This document shows positions 50,238-58,737 of a stretch of 64,000 nucleotides of DNA, piece after piece. Both the position numbers and the translations under genes were made by a program. The notes under the pieces were generated by a model. That model made no database searches. It saw nothing but the letters and a program-made list of their open reading frames with translations, and was not told the origin of the DNA. Each line of letters opens with the position of its first letter. Within the stretch, counting starts at the first letter, position 1. Origin of the DNA: Streptomyces liliifuscus (GTDB taxonomy: Bacteria; Actinomycetota; Actinomycetes; Streptomycetales; Streptomycetaceae). The DNA lies in NCBI RefSeq assembly GCF_016598615.1, contig NZ_CP066831.1, positions 6,448,001 through 6,512,000 on the forward strand, written 5' to 3'.

Positions 50238-50717
50238 ATGGGCGGTTCTGAGGCGGAGAGCGGTCAGGCGGACGGCTCGGAGGATACGGACGACTCCGAG
50301 GACGAGTTGTTCAACCTCTTCCGGTTCACTACGACGTGCCTCGCGTTGGGCATCCCCAAGGAGAAGGTGGCGGGCGAATTCCGGCACTCGCTGGAGGACT
50401 TCAGACAGCGCGGAGTTCTGCCCCTTGAGGAACTGGCCCAGCTGAGAGCCTCCACGGACGCGGGCACAAAGGAGCACCCTGCCCAGTGGGCCGCAGGTTT
50501 CGCCGCGGGATATCTCGCGGCCTGGGCCGCAGCGATCCTGCGTGTCCTGGACATCCGCGGTCTCGACTTTGGTCAGGACAAGCATCTTTTCCGACCTCTC
50601 AACCTCTGCACCGACGCGGACCTGCTCACCCGCTTTCTCGACCGTGCCGTCACCGCGACACACGCGGCCGATCTGGTCGCCGGGGAGCCGAGCCTGCTGG
50701 AACGCGACGGATCGTAG
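50238..50717 (+). CDS. Rpn-tail-like small protein
   Basis: A 159-aa protein starting 4 bases after the preceding fragment. It begins with an acidic stretch (SEAESGQADGSEDTDDSEDE); the second half (ILRVLDIRGLDFGQDKHLFR then NLCTDADLLTRFLDRAVTAT) aligns with the C-terminal helix unit of the fragment just upstream (LVLDVRGIPVP...CTDLDRMDAWLERSRTVERA). It may therefore be a second, rearranged copy of the same family tail. No catalytic motif is seen. It lies 9 bases before acpS. Confidence 0.55.
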   Translation: MGGSEAESGQADGSEDTDDSEDELFNLFRFTTTCLALGIPKEKVAGEFRHSLEDFRQRGVLPLEELAQLRASTDAGTKEHPAQWAAGFAAGYLAAWAAAILRVLDIRGLDFGQDKHLFRPLNLCTDADLLTRFLDRAVTATHAADLVAGEPSLLERDGS

Positions 50718-50726
50718 AGTGCCCTG

Positions 50727-51098
50727 ATGAGCATCATCGGGGTCGGAATCGACGTAGCTGAGATCGACCGGTTCGCGGCGTCGCTGCAGCGGACGCCTGG
50801 GATGGCCGAACGGCTGTTTGTGGAGAGCGAGTTGCTGCTGAGCAGCGGGGAGCGACGGGGTGTCGCCTCCCTTGCCGCCCGCTTCGCTGCGAAGGAGGCG
50901 CTGGCCAAGGCGCTGGGCGCGCCGGGGGGCCTGCGCTGGACCGATGCCGAGGTCTACGTCGAGGACAGCGGGCAGCCCCGGCTGCGGGTTACGGGGACCG
51001 TTGCTGCGCGGGCGGCTGAACTGGGGGTTCGGTCGTGGCACGTTTCGTTGAGCCATGACGCGGGGGTGGCTTCTGCGGTGGTGGTGGCGGAGGGGTAG
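50727..51098 (+). CDS. acpS: Holo-[acyl-carrier-protein] synthase
   Basis: AcpS attaches the 4'-phosphopantetheine arm of CoA to acyl carrier proteins. The 123-aa protein has the metal ligands Asp9 (GVGIDVAEIDRF) and Glu57 (ARFAAKEALAKALG). ATG 50727. The dispersed inverted repeat follows. Confidence 0.96.
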   Translation: MSIIGVGIDVAEIDRFAASLQRTPGMAERLFVESELLLSSGERRGVASLAARFAAKEALAKALGAPGGLRWTDAEVYVEDSGQPRLRVTGTVAARAAELGVRSWHVSLSHDAGVASAVVVAEG

Positions 51099-51116
51099 GG
51101 GTGGTTTCGTCGCCGC

Positions 51117-51258
51117 CTGCGGGCGGGTGGGGGCTGATCGCGCAGTTCCCCGCGCCCCTAAAAGACTGCGCAGTTCCCCGCGCCCCTGGGTGGGTGGGGC
51201 TGCGGCTCGTCCGTCAGGGGCGCGGGGAACTGCGCGACCAGCCCCCACGCACCCGCAG
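51117..51258 (+). repeat. 43-bp inverted repeat made of dispersed repeat units
   Basis: The left arm 51117-51159 and right arm 51216-51258 are reverse complements at 40 of 43 positions. Each arm contains a dispersed repeat unit with flanking bases; a third unit lies in the loop (51166-51187). Transcribed, it could fold into a very long hairpin between acpS and nnr. Confidence 0.85.
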
Positions 51259-51308
51259 CCGACGTACCGGCTCGGCGCGCAGTGGCGGAATGCGGGAAAC
51301 TCGGGGCC

Positions 51309-52751
51309 ATGCGTACTGCGTACAGCGTGGAGACGGTCAGGGCGGCTGAACGGGAGTTGATGGGGCGGCTTCCGGAGGGGGCCCTGATGCAGCGGGCGGC
51401 GGCCGGCCTGGCCGCGGCCTGCGCCGAGTTGCTGGGGCGCGTCTACGGAAGCCGGATCGTGCTGCTGGTGGGGAGTGGCGACAACGGAGGCGACGCCCTC
51501 TACGCCGGCGCCCGCCTGCGCAGACGCGGCGCGGGCGTCACGGCCGTACTGCTCGCACCCGACCGCACCCACACCGGCGGACTCGACGCCCTACGACGGG
51601 CGGGCGGCACGATCGTGCGAGGGGCGGACGCGGACGCCGCGGCGGAGTCGATCCGTCGCGCCGACCTCGTCGTCGACGGCATCGTCGGCATTGGTGGGAA
51701 AGGCGGCCTGCGGCCCGACGCCGCACCCCTCGCGGACCTGGCCCGCGACTCCCGCGCCGCCGTCGTGGCCGTCGACCTGCCCAGCGGCGTCGAGGCCGAC
51801 AGCGGGGAGGTGCGGGGCGCCGCCGTGCGGGCCGATCTGACCGTGACCTTCGGGACGCACAAGCCGGGGCTGCTCGTCGATCCCGCGAAGGAGTACGCCG
51901 GGTCCGTGCGGCTCGTCGACATCGGGCTCTCGTTGCCCGACGAGGCGGACATCGAGGCGTTGCAGCACGCCGACGTGGCCGCACTGCTGCCCGTGCCGGG
52001 GGCCGAGAGCGACAAGTACCGGCGCGGGGTCGTGGGGATCGCCGCCGGGTCCGCCCGGTATCCCGGTGCGGCCGTGCTGGCCGTCGCCGGGGCCCTGCGG
52101 GGCGGGGCCGGGGCCGTGCGGTACGTCGGGCCCGCCGGGGACGCGGTGATCGCGCGGTTCCCGGAGACGCTGGTGTCGGACGGTTCGCCCGAGAGGGCCG
52201 GCCGGGTGCAGGCCTGGGTGGTCGGACCCGGGGCCGGCGACGACGCCGATTCCGTGGCGGCCGTGCTGAAGTCGGACGTCCCGGTCCTCGTGGACGCCGA
52301 CGGGCTGCGGCTCGCGGACCGGGACGTCGTACGGGCCCGGACCGCGCCCACGCTGCTGACGCCGCACGCCGGTGAGGCCGCCGCGCTGCTCGGCGTCTCG
52401 CGGAACGAGGTCGAGGGTGCCCGGCTGACCTCCGTACGGGAACTCGCGGCGGCGTACGGGGCGACCGTGCTGCTCAAGGGGTCCACCACCCTCGTGGCCG
52501 AGCCCGGTGGCGGGGCGGTGCGCGTGAATTCCACCGGCACCGCCTGGCTCGCCACCGCCGGGAGCGGGGACGTGCTGTCGGGGCTGACCGGGTCGCTGCT
52601 CGCCGCCGGGCTCGGGACGCGGGACGCGGGCAGCGTGGGGGCGTATCTCCACGGGCTGGCCGGACGGTTCGCGGCGGACGGGGCGCCCGTGGGGGCGTAC
52701 GACGTGGCCGACGCGGTGCGGGAGGCCTGGCGGGACGTCATGGAGGGCTGA
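51309..52751 (+). CDS. nnr: Bifunctional NAD(P)HX epimerase and dehydratase
   Basis: Repairs hydrated NADH and NADPH. The N-terminal epimerase domain (about 1-220; VGSGDNGGDALYAG, AVDLPSGVEADSG) and the ADP-dependent dehydratase domain (230-480; VVGPGAGDD, LTPHAGEAAALLG, LLKGSTTLVAEP, NSTGTAWLATAGSGDVLSG) are both complete. The ATG at 51309 (MRTAYSVETVRAAERELMGR) is chosen by family N-terminus over a GTG nine codons earlier. 480 aa. acpS before nnr is the usual order. Confidence 0.95.
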   Translation: MRTAYSVETVRAAERELMGRLPEGALMQRAAAGLAAACAELLGRVYGSRIVLLVGSGDNGGDALYAGARLRRRGAGVTAVLLAPDRTHTGGLDALRRAGGTIVRGADADAAAESIRRADLVVDGIVGIGGKGGLRPDAAPLADLARDSRAAVVAVDLPSGVEADSGEVRGAAVRADLTVTFGTHKPGLLVDPAKEYAGSVRLVDIGLSLPDEADIEALQHADVAALLPVPGAESDKYRRGVVGIAAGSARYPGAAVLAVAGALRGGAGAVRYVGPAGDAVIARFPETLVSDGSPERAGRVQAWVVGPGAGDDADSVAAVLKSDVPVLVDADGLRLADRDVVRARTAPTLLTPHAGEAAALLGVSRNEVEGARLTSVRELAAAYGATVLLKGSTTLVAEPGGGAVRVNSTGTAWLATAGSGDVLSGLTGSLLAAGLGTRDAGSVGAYLHGLAGRFAADGAPVGAYDVADAVREAWRDVMEG

Positions 52752-52885
52752 CCGCTCCCGCGTTACCGTCGCGCCTCGCCAGGGACGTGTCCCACTCCAT
52801 CGCGTACCCCTTCCGCGTGCGCACAACGGGCGACCCTTCCGCGCGGCTGAACCCCGTACGCCGTCCCAACGGTTTCGCTGGGGGC

Positions 52886-53788
52886 ATGGTCCGTCAGAGA
52901 ACCGTTGCCGTGTTGGTCGCCGTCATCACGGCGCTGTCCGTGCCGGGGGCCGTCGCGGAGCCTCCGCCCGCACCCGGCGCCTCCGGGGTCCCCGCGCCGC
53001 TGAGCGAGCTGGTGCCGGGGGTGCCCCCGGGGCCGTCCCAGCCGTGGCAGTTGGACACCCCCGACCAGGCGCTGACCCCGAAGGTCTACACGCCGAGCGC
53101 CGACGAGGACGCCGCCGAGCCGCCCGACGCCGCCGCGGAGAGCGACGAGCTGATCGAGTACGTACCGCTGAGTGACGCCGTGGAGCGGCAGTCCGGGGTC
53201 GTGGCGTGCAGCAAGCAGACCGGGCCGTACCAGCGGCAGGTCGAGCGGTGGCTGCGGCTCAGGGTGGACGGCAGGCAGTCCGCGAGCGACTGCCGGGTCA
53301 TCCGGGCCTTTCAGATCAGATACGGGATCCGGCCCGACAGTGGCTTCGCCGGGCCCGTGACCTGGGCGAAGATGCAGCTCCTGTCGGCCGCGAAGAACCC
53401 GAACGCCGCCGGGAAATGCCCCGTACGGGCCTACCGGGTCGCCTGTGTCGATCTCACCCGGCAGCTGACCTGGGTGCAGAAGGGCACGAAGGTGCTGTTC
53501 GGGCCGGTGCCGATCCGCAGCGGAAAGGCCGGGTACCGGACCAGGTCCGGCTGGCACCGCGTCTACTGGAAGCACAAGAACCACTGGTCGACGCTCTACA
53601 ACACCCCCATGCCGTACAGCCAGTTCTTCAGCGGCGGGCAGGCCTTCCACGGCATCTACGGCAGCGTCTACAACCCGCCCGGCTCGATGGGGTGCGTGAA
53701 CATGCGGATCGCCGACGCTCGCACGCTGTGGGGCGTGCTGTACAAGGGCGACAGCGTGTACGTGTGGGGCCGTAGGCCCGGTACCTGA
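52886..53788 (+). CDS. Secreted L,D-transpeptidase with peptidoglycan-binding domain
   Basis: An L,D-transpeptidase (YkuD type) that would form 3-3 crosslinks in the cell wall. The 300-aa protein from ATG 52886 has a signal peptide (MVRQRTVAVLVAVITALSVP), a Pro-rich linker, a peptidoglycan-binding type-1 domain (about 110-165; YQRQVERWLRLRVDGRQSAS) and the catalytic domain with His255 (FHGIYGS) and Cys270 in GSMGCVNM. The usual SHGCxR is SMGCVN here, a common variant in streptomycetes. It precedes alr, another wall gene. Confidence 0.9.
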   Translation: MVRQRTVAVLVAVITALSVPGAVAEPPPAPGASGVPAPLSELVPGVPPGPSQPWQLDTPDQALTPKVYTPSADEDAAEPPDAAAESDELIEYVPLSDAVERQSGVVACSKQTGPYQRQVERWLRLRVDGRQSASDCRVIRAFQIRYGIRPDSGFAGPVTWAKMQLLSAAKNPNAAGKCPVRAYRVACVDLTRQLTWVQKGTKVLFGPVPIRSGKAGYRTRSGWHRVYWKHKNHWSTLYNTPMPYSQFFSGGQAFHGIYGSVYNPPGSMGCVNMRIADARTLWGVLYKGDSVYVWGRRPGT

Positions 53789-53823
53789 GGGTTGTGTCCG
53801 ACCCCTCTGAGACACTGGGCACG

Positions 53824-54975
53824 ATGACTGAAACTGCACCCGCGCGGGCCCGCGCCGAGATCGACCTGGCCGCACTGCAGGCCAATGTGCGGGCTCTGCG
53901 TGCCCAGGCGCCGACGGCCGCCCTCATGGCGGTGGTCAAGTCCGACGCGTACGGACACGGGGCGCTCCCGTGTGCCCGCGCGGCCCTGGACGCGGGCGCG
54001 ACCTGGCTGGGCACGGCCACGCCCGAGGAGGCCCTGGCCCTGCGCGCGGCCGGACTGTCGGGCCGGATCATGTGCTGGCTGTGGACCCCGGGCGGGCCCT
54101 GGCGGGCGGCCGTCGAGGCCGATCTGGACCTGGGGATCAGCGGGTTGTGGTCGCTGCGTGAGGCCGTGGAGGCCGCGCGGGCGTCCGGCCGTGCGGCCCG
54201 CGTCCAGCTGAAGGCCGACACCGGGCTCGGGCGGAACGGCTGCCAGCCGGCCGACTGGCCCGAGCTCGTGGCCGAGGCCCTGCGCGCCGAGGCCGAGGGG
54301 CTCGTCAAGGTCACCGGTCTGTGGTCCCACTTCGCCTGCGCGGACGAGCCCGGCCATCCCTCCGTCCAGGCCCAGCTCGGCTGCTTCCGCGAGATGCTGG
54401 CGTACGCGGAGGGGCAGGGCGTCCGCCCCGAGGTCCGGCACATCGCCAACTCGCCCGCCACGCTCACGCTCCCCGAGAGCCACTTCGACCTCGTACGGAC
54501 CGGGATCGCGGTGTACGGCGTCTCGCCCGGCCCCGAGCTGGGCACCCCGGCCGACCTCGGGCTGCGCCCGGTGATGACCCTGTCGGCGTCGCTGGCGCTG
54601 GTGAAGCACGTACCGGCGGGGCACGGCGTCAGTTACGGACACCACTACGTCACTGCGGGCGACACGACCCTCGGCCTGGTGCCCGTCGGGTACGCGGACG
54701 GCATTCCGCGCCACGCCTCCGGCACCGGGCCCGTCCTGATCGCCGGCAAGTGGCGGACGGTCGCGGGACGGGTCGCGATGGACCAGTTCGCGGTCGACCT
54801 CGGCGGGGACGAGCCACCGGTCGGCGAGAGGGTCGTCCTCTTCGGGCCCGGCGACCACGGCGAGCCGACCGCCGAGGACTGGGCCAAGGCCGCGGGCACG
54901 ATCGCGTACGAAATCGTCACCCGGATCGGAACCCGGGTGCCGCGCGTTTACGTGAATACCGAACAAGCGGGGTAA
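53824..54975 (+). CDS. alr: Alanine racemase
   Basis: Alr converts L-alanine to D-alanine for peptidoglycan. The 383-aa PLP enzyme has Lys39 in AVVKSDAYGHG and the catalytic tyrosine in HGVSYGHHY (Tyr271). ATG 53824 is chosen from the family N-terminus (MTETAPARARAEIDLAALQA). It stands 35 bases after the L,D-transpeptidase gene. Confidence 0.97.
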   Translation: MTETAPARARAEIDLAALQANVRALRAQAPTAALMAVVKSDAYGHGALPCARAALDAGATWLGTATPEEALALRAAGLSGRIMCWLWTPGGPWRAAVEADLDLGISGLWSLREAVEAARASGRAARVQLKADTGLGRNGCQPADWPELVAEALRAEAEGLVKVTGLWSHFACADEPGHPSVQAQLGCFREMLAYAEGQGVRPEVRHIANSPATLTLPESHFDLVRTGIAVYGVSPGPELGTPADLGLRPVMTLSASLALVKHVPAGHGVSYGHHYVTAGDTTLGLVPVGYADGIPRHASGTGPVLIAGKWRTVAGRVAMDQFAVDLGGDEPPVGERVVLFGPGDHGEPTAEDWAKAAGTIAYEIVTRIGTRVPRVYVNTEQAG

Positions 54976-55110
54976 CCGCATAGATGCCGGGCACGGCATC
55001 GCGGGAACCGGCAGCACGACCAAGCAGCACGACCAAGCAGTACGACTGACACCAAGAGCGACACCGACGACGGACGACATGGGCAGCACCCCGGCGAAGA
55101 GGAGCGGTAC

Positions 55111-56361
55111 GTGAGCGAGAGCAGTGCGGAGGCCGCCGTGGAAGCGGCCACGGCCGCAGCCTCGGCCGTCTCCGCAGCGGGGGGCGCGAACTGGCGCAGG
55201 GCCGGGATCGCGGGCGCCGCGATAGGCGTGGTCGCCGCGGGCGCCGCCGCCGGAGTCGCCATAGAGCGGCTCACGGTCGGCCGGGGCATGCGCAGGAAGG
55301 CCAGGCTCGCCCTCGACTCGGCCGGTCCGTACGGGTCGTTGCGCGGCATGCCGGGCAAGGCCGTCGCGGACGACGGCACGGAGCTGTACTACGAGGTGGA
55401 CGAGGTGGAGCCCGACTCCACCCTCGCCCCGCGCCGCCGGCGGCTCTTCGGCCGCAAGTCCCCGGCCCCCGTCACCGTCGTCTTCAGCCACGGCTACTGC
55501 CTCAGCCAGGACTCCTGGCACTTCCAGCGGGCCGCGCTGCGCGGTGTCGTGCGGACCGTCCACTGGGACCAGCGCAGCCACGGCCGCTCCGCGCGGGGCG
55601 TGGCCCAGGTCCAGGACGACATGCCGGTCACCATCGACCAGCTCGGCCGCGACCTGAAGGCCGTCATCGACGCGGCCGCGCCCGAGGGACCGATCGTCCT
55701 CGTCGGCCACTCGATGGGCGGCATGACGGTGATGGCGCTGGCCGACCAGTACCCCTCCCTGATCCGCGAGCGGGTCGTCGGCGTCGCCTTCGTCGGTACG
55801 TCGTCGGGGAAGCTCGGCGAGGTCAACTTCGGGCTGCCCGTCGCGGGCGTCAACGCGGTGCGGCGGGTGCTGCCCGGAGTGCTGAAGGCCCTGGGGCAGC
55901 AGGCCGCGCTGGTGGAGCGCGGGCGGCGGGCCACGGCCGACCTGTTCGCCGGGATCATCAAGCGGTACTCGTTCGCGTCCAGGGACGTCGACCCGGCGGT
56001 CGCGCGGTTCGCGGAGCGGCTGATCGAGGGCACACCCATCGACGTGGTCGCGGAGTTCTATCCGGCCTTCACCGACCACGACAAGACGGAGGCGCTCGTC
56101 CACTTCGCCGAGATGCCCGTGCTCGTACTGGCCGGGGTCAAGGATCTGGTCACGCCGAGCGAGCACAGCGAGGCCATCGCCGATCTGCTGCCGGACGCCG
56201 AGCTGGTGCTCGTGCCGGACGCCGGGCACCTGGTGATGCTGGAGCACCCCGAGGTCGTCATAGACCGGCTGGCCGACCTCCTCACCCGCGCGGGAGCCGT
56301 CCCTGCAGGGGCTACCGTGGGTGGTTATGGAAGCACCAGCAGCACCGCGCAACCCGGCTGA
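55111..56361 (+). CDS. Alpha/beta hydrolase with N-terminal membrane anchor
   Basis: A 416-aa protein: a Gly/Ala-rich transmembrane or signal-like segment (AGIAGAAIGVVAAGAAAGVA, about 33-52), then an alpha/beta hydrolase fold. Nucleophile Ser201 in VGHSMGGM, acidic residue in VKDLVTPSEH, His in PDAGHLVM; an oxyanion-type SHGYCLSQDSW. The substrate cannot be told. GTG start with AAGAGGAGCGGTAC upstream. The 3' end overlaps tsaE by 35 bases. It is conserved between alr and tsaE in streptomycetes. Confidence 0.88.
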   Translation: MSESSAEAAVEAATAAASAVSAAGGANWRRAGIAGAAIGVVAAGAAAGVAIERLTVGRGMRRKARLALDSAGPYGSLRGMPGKAVADDGTELYYEVDEVEPDSTLAPRRRRLFGRKSPAPVTVVFSHGYCLSQDSWHFQRAALRGVVRTVHWDQRSHGRSARGVAQVQDDMPVTIDQLGRDLKAVIDAAAPEGPIVLVGHSMGGMTVMALADQYPSLIRERVVGVAFVGTSSGKLGEVNFGLPVAGVNAVRRVLPGVLKALGQQAALVERGRRATADLFAGIIKRYSFASRDVDPAVARFAERLIEGTPIDVVAEFYPAFTDHDKTEALVHFAEMPVLVLAGVKDLVTPSEHSEAIADLLPDAELVLVPDAGHLVMLEHPEVVIDRLADLLTRAGAVPAGATVGGYGSTSSTAQPG

Positions 56362-56878
56362 GTCCTCGGGACCCTCGGAGCCTTCCGTGGCCGGCGTCAC
56401 CACTGAGATCACCGTCAACTCACCCGAACAGATGCGGGAGTTGGGCCGTCGGCTCGCCAAGCTGTTGCGCGCCGGCGACCTCGTGATGCTCACCGGCGAA
56501 CTCGGCGCGGGCAAGACGACGATGACCCGCGGGCTCGGCGAGGGGCTCGGCGTACGGGGTGCGGTCACCTCGCCCACCTTCGTGATCGCACGCGTGCACC
56601 CGCCCCTCGGCGGGGGTCCGCCGCTGGTCCATGTGGACGCGTATCGCCTGGGCGGCGGGCTGGACGAGATGGAGGACCTCGACCTCGATGTCTCGCTGTC
56701 CGACTCCGTGATCGTCGTGGAGTGGGGCGAGGGCAAGGTCGAGGAGCTGGCCGAGGACCGGCTGCACGTCCTCATCCACCGGGCCGTCGGCGACACCACC
56801 GACGAGGTACGGCACGTCACGCTGACCGGGGTCGGGGAGCGGTGGGCGACGGTCGGGCTCGGCGCGCTCTCCGCCTGA
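56327..56878 (+). CDS. tsaE: tRNA t6A biosynthesis ATPase TsaE
   Basis: TsaE is the ATPase partner of TsaB and TsaD in forming t6A37 of tRNA. The P-loop is GELGAGKTT (Lys63 in this numbering); SPTFVIARVHPP and the VHVDAYRL region follow. ATG 56327 (183 aa) is preferred to a GTG two codons earlier. The start lies within the end of the preceding gene. tsaB and tsaD are encoded 1.2 to 3 kb downstream. Confidence 0.95.
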   Translation: MEAPAAPRNPAESSGPSEPSVAGVTTEITVNSPEQMRELGRRLAKLLRAGDLVMLTGELGAGKTTMTRGLGEGLGVRGAVTSPTFVIARVHPPLGGGPPLVHVDAYRLGGGLDEMEDLDLDVSLSDSVIVVEWGEGKVEELAEDRLHVLIHRAVGDTTDEVRHVTLTGVGERWATVGLGALSA

Positions 56879-56977
56879 TCCGGCCTGGTCCTCGTAGGTT
56901 CGCCCCAACATTCCGACATGGCGTCGGGAAGATGTTGCGTCGGGCGGCTTCGGCGTGTTCACATGGACGGAGGAGTT

Positions 56978-56995
56978 GGTTAGGTCTACCTAACC
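56978..56995. promoter_or_regulatory. Palindrome resembling an iron box (IdeR/DmdR type)
   Basis: GGTTAGGT-CT-ACCTAACC is a perfect palindrome with 8-bp arms. It matches the core of the actinobacterial iron-box consensus (GGTTAGG...ACCTAA) at about 13 of 16 positions. It lies 33 bases upstream of the start of a 59-codon gene and would be well placed to repress it when iron is plentiful. Regulator identity is inference. Confidence 0.55.
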
Positions 56996-57027
56996 ACGTC
57001 TGCTCCCGGAGCCGCTAGGAGGCCGCC

Positions 57028-57207
57028 ATGGCGACGTCTGAACGTGACGTGTCGCGTCCGCGGGTTTCTGTGGAGCGGGAGCCTTCTGGGGTGGCTGGGG
57101 TGTCGATGCGGGAGTTGCTTGCGGCGGGGGTGTTTGCGCGGGTCGTTTCCACGCCGCCGGCCCCACCGGCTTCGCCGGTTCGGGAGGAACGGCGGCGCGC
57201 CGCGTAG
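57028..57207 (+). CDS. Small protein downstream of the iron-box-like palindrome
   Basis: A 59-aa reading (MATSERDVSRPRVSVEREPS, ending PASPVREERRRAA) with a perfect AGGAGG at 57017-57022, 5 bases before the ATG. It is basic and Pro/Arg/Val-rich, with no signal peptide or membrane helix. I recognise no family. The ribosome site and palindrome argue that it is real, and possibly made only under iron limitation. Confidence 0.55.
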   Translation: MATSERDVSRPRVSVEREPSGVAGVSMRELLAAGVFARVVSTPPAPPASPVREERRRAA

Positions 57208-57246
57208 CGCTCTGCGGGGGCGTCGTTCGGATTCTGCGGGTGCGCT

Positions 57247-57365
57247 GTGGCTGGTCGCGCAGTTCCCCGCGCCCCTAAAAGATTGCGCCGTTCCCCGCGC
57301 CCCTAGGAGCGCGCCGTTCCCCGCGCCTCCGAAAGACAAAAGACTGCGCCGTTCCCCGCGCCCCT
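57247..57365 (+). repeat. Four dispersed repeat units in tandem
   Basis: Units at 57247-57276, 57284-57304, 57309-57328 and 57344-57365. The first carries the long form (TGGCTGGTCGCGCAGTTCCC...), the others the short form with GCGCCGTTCCCCGCGCC. They fill most of the spacer between the small gene and the convergent membrane protein. Confidence 0.75.
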
Positions 57366-57415
57366 GAGGACCGCGCCTCTGAGGGCCGCGTTCCTGGTGG
57401 GGTGCTCGTGTTGGT

Positions 57416-57997
57416 CTACTTGATTACCGTGATCTTTGCGCCGATGGTGGCGAACTCCCACATGGCTGTGCCGTCTTCGCGGGATTCGCGGATGCCGCCG
57501 AGCTTCTTCGAGGAGGCGGGGGCGGAGGTCGTGCCGTTCAGGGCGGCGCTGAAGCCGATCGCTACGCCGGACACGTTCGTGAAGCGGACGACGTGTTCCA
57601 CGGCGACGCCGTCCGAGCCGGTGATCTTGCCGGAGCGGGAGGTGACGACGTACGTGGCGGGCGTGGGATCCACCGTTCCGGGGGTCACCTTGAACGTCCG
57701 CTTGACCCGGTCACCCGCCCCGACGAGCCACACGCGGTCGTCGTCCACCGAGTAGACGACCCGTCGTCCCGTGCCCGAGTCGGAGGGCAGTGCCGTCGGG
57801 TGCTGTTTGTCCCGGGGGGCCTTGGCGGCCGCGGTCTTCGAGGAGTCGTCGGCCCGGGAGGAGCCCAGGCCGCCCGGCACGTCCGCCGACGCCTGGTAGG
57901 CGAGGAAGCCGATCGCCGCGAGCGCCGCCGCGGTGAGCCCGGCCACGATTCCCGAGCTGCTCCGAACCACCTTGGGTGCCCACCTCTCGTACGGCAT
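57416..57997 (-). CDS. Membrane-anchored exported protein
   Basis: A 193-aa protein with a basic head (MPYERWAPKVVR), one helix (SSGIVAGLTAAALAAIGFLA), an Ala/Asp/Ser-rich linker and a beta-rich domain of about 115 residues (RRVVYSVDDDRVWLVGAGDR to AMWEFATIGAKITVIK). No cysteine or catalytic motif seen. Convergent with the small protein and divergent from tsaB. The function is unknown. Confidence 0.7.
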   Translation of the reverse strand: MPYERWAPKVVRSSSGIVAGLTAAALAAIGFLAYQASADVPGGLGSSRADDSSKTAAAKAPRDKQHPTALPSDSGTGRRVVYSVDDDRVWLVGAGDRVKRTFKVTPGTVDPTPATYVVTSRSGKITGSDGVAVEHVVRFTNVSGVAIGFSAALNGTTSAPASSKKLGGIRESREDGTAMWEFATIGAKITVIK

Positions 57998-58080
57998 TTA
58001 TGACTTCTGTGACGTTAGCAGCAGGTATGCGACGGATTGGGGCGGCCGTGCTCCGAGCCCGGGCGCCGTAGGCTGTTCGC

Positions 58081-58737
58081 GTGCTCTTGCTCGCTCTGGA
58101 TACCGCCACCCCCGCCGTCACCGTCGCGCTGCACGATGGGACGTCCGTCATCGCCGCCTCCAGTCAGGTGGACGCACGCCGGCACGGGGAGTTGCTCCTG
58201 CCGGCCGTCGACCGGGTGCTCGCCGAGGCCGGGCTGCGGCTCGACGCCGTCACCGGCATCGTGGTCGGCGTGGGCCCCGGCCCGTACACCGGGCTGCGCG
58301 TCGGTCTGATGACCGCCGACACCTTCGGGCTCGCGCTAGGCATCCCCGTACACGGACTGTGCACGCTCGACGGTCTCGCGTACGCGGCCGACAGCTCCAT
58401 CGCCGACGGGCCTTTCGTCGTGGCCACCGACGCCCGGCGCAAAGAGGTCTACTGGGCGCGGTACGCCGACTCGCGCACCCGGGTCACCGAGCCCGCCGTC
58501 GACCGGCCGGGCGACCTGGACATCGGCGGTCTGCCCGCCGTCGGCGCGGGTGCGCTGCTCTACCCCGACACCTTCCCGGACGCGCGCGAACCCGAGCACG
58601 TCTCGGCGGCGGCGCTCGCGTCCCTGGCGGCGGAACGGCTGGCCGCGGGCGAGGAACTGGAGGCGCCCCGGCCCCTCTATCTGCGCCGGCCGGACGCCCA
58701 GGTGCCCAAGAACTACAAGGTGGTCACACCCAAGTGA
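58081..58737 (+). CDS. tsaB: tRNA t6A biosynthesis protein TsaB
   Basis: TsaB is the non-catalytic partner that binds TsaD in t6A synthesis. The 218-aa protein has the ASKHA-type start LLLALDTATPAVTVALHDG and the VGVGPGPYTGLRVGL signature. GTG start. Its stop overlaps the next gene (GTGA), so the pair is translationally coupled. Confidence 0.95.
   Translation: MLLLALDTATPAVTVALHDGTSVIAASSQVDARRHGELLLPAVDRVLAEAGLRLDAVTGIVVGVGPGPYTGLRVGLMTADTFGLALGIPVHGLCTLDGLAYAADSSIADGPFVVATDARRKEVYWARYADSRTRVTEPAVDRPGDLDIGGLPAVGAGALLYPDTFPDAREPEHVSAAALASLAAERLAAGEELEAPRPLYLRRPDAQVPKNYKVVTPK

Noticed and set aside
57100..57135. Similarity of the small protein's MRELLAAGV stretch to the N-terminus of ribosomal protein S2 (MRELL-x-x-GV)
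   Set aside because: Seven or eight residues only, with no continuation of the S2 sequence; taken as chance.
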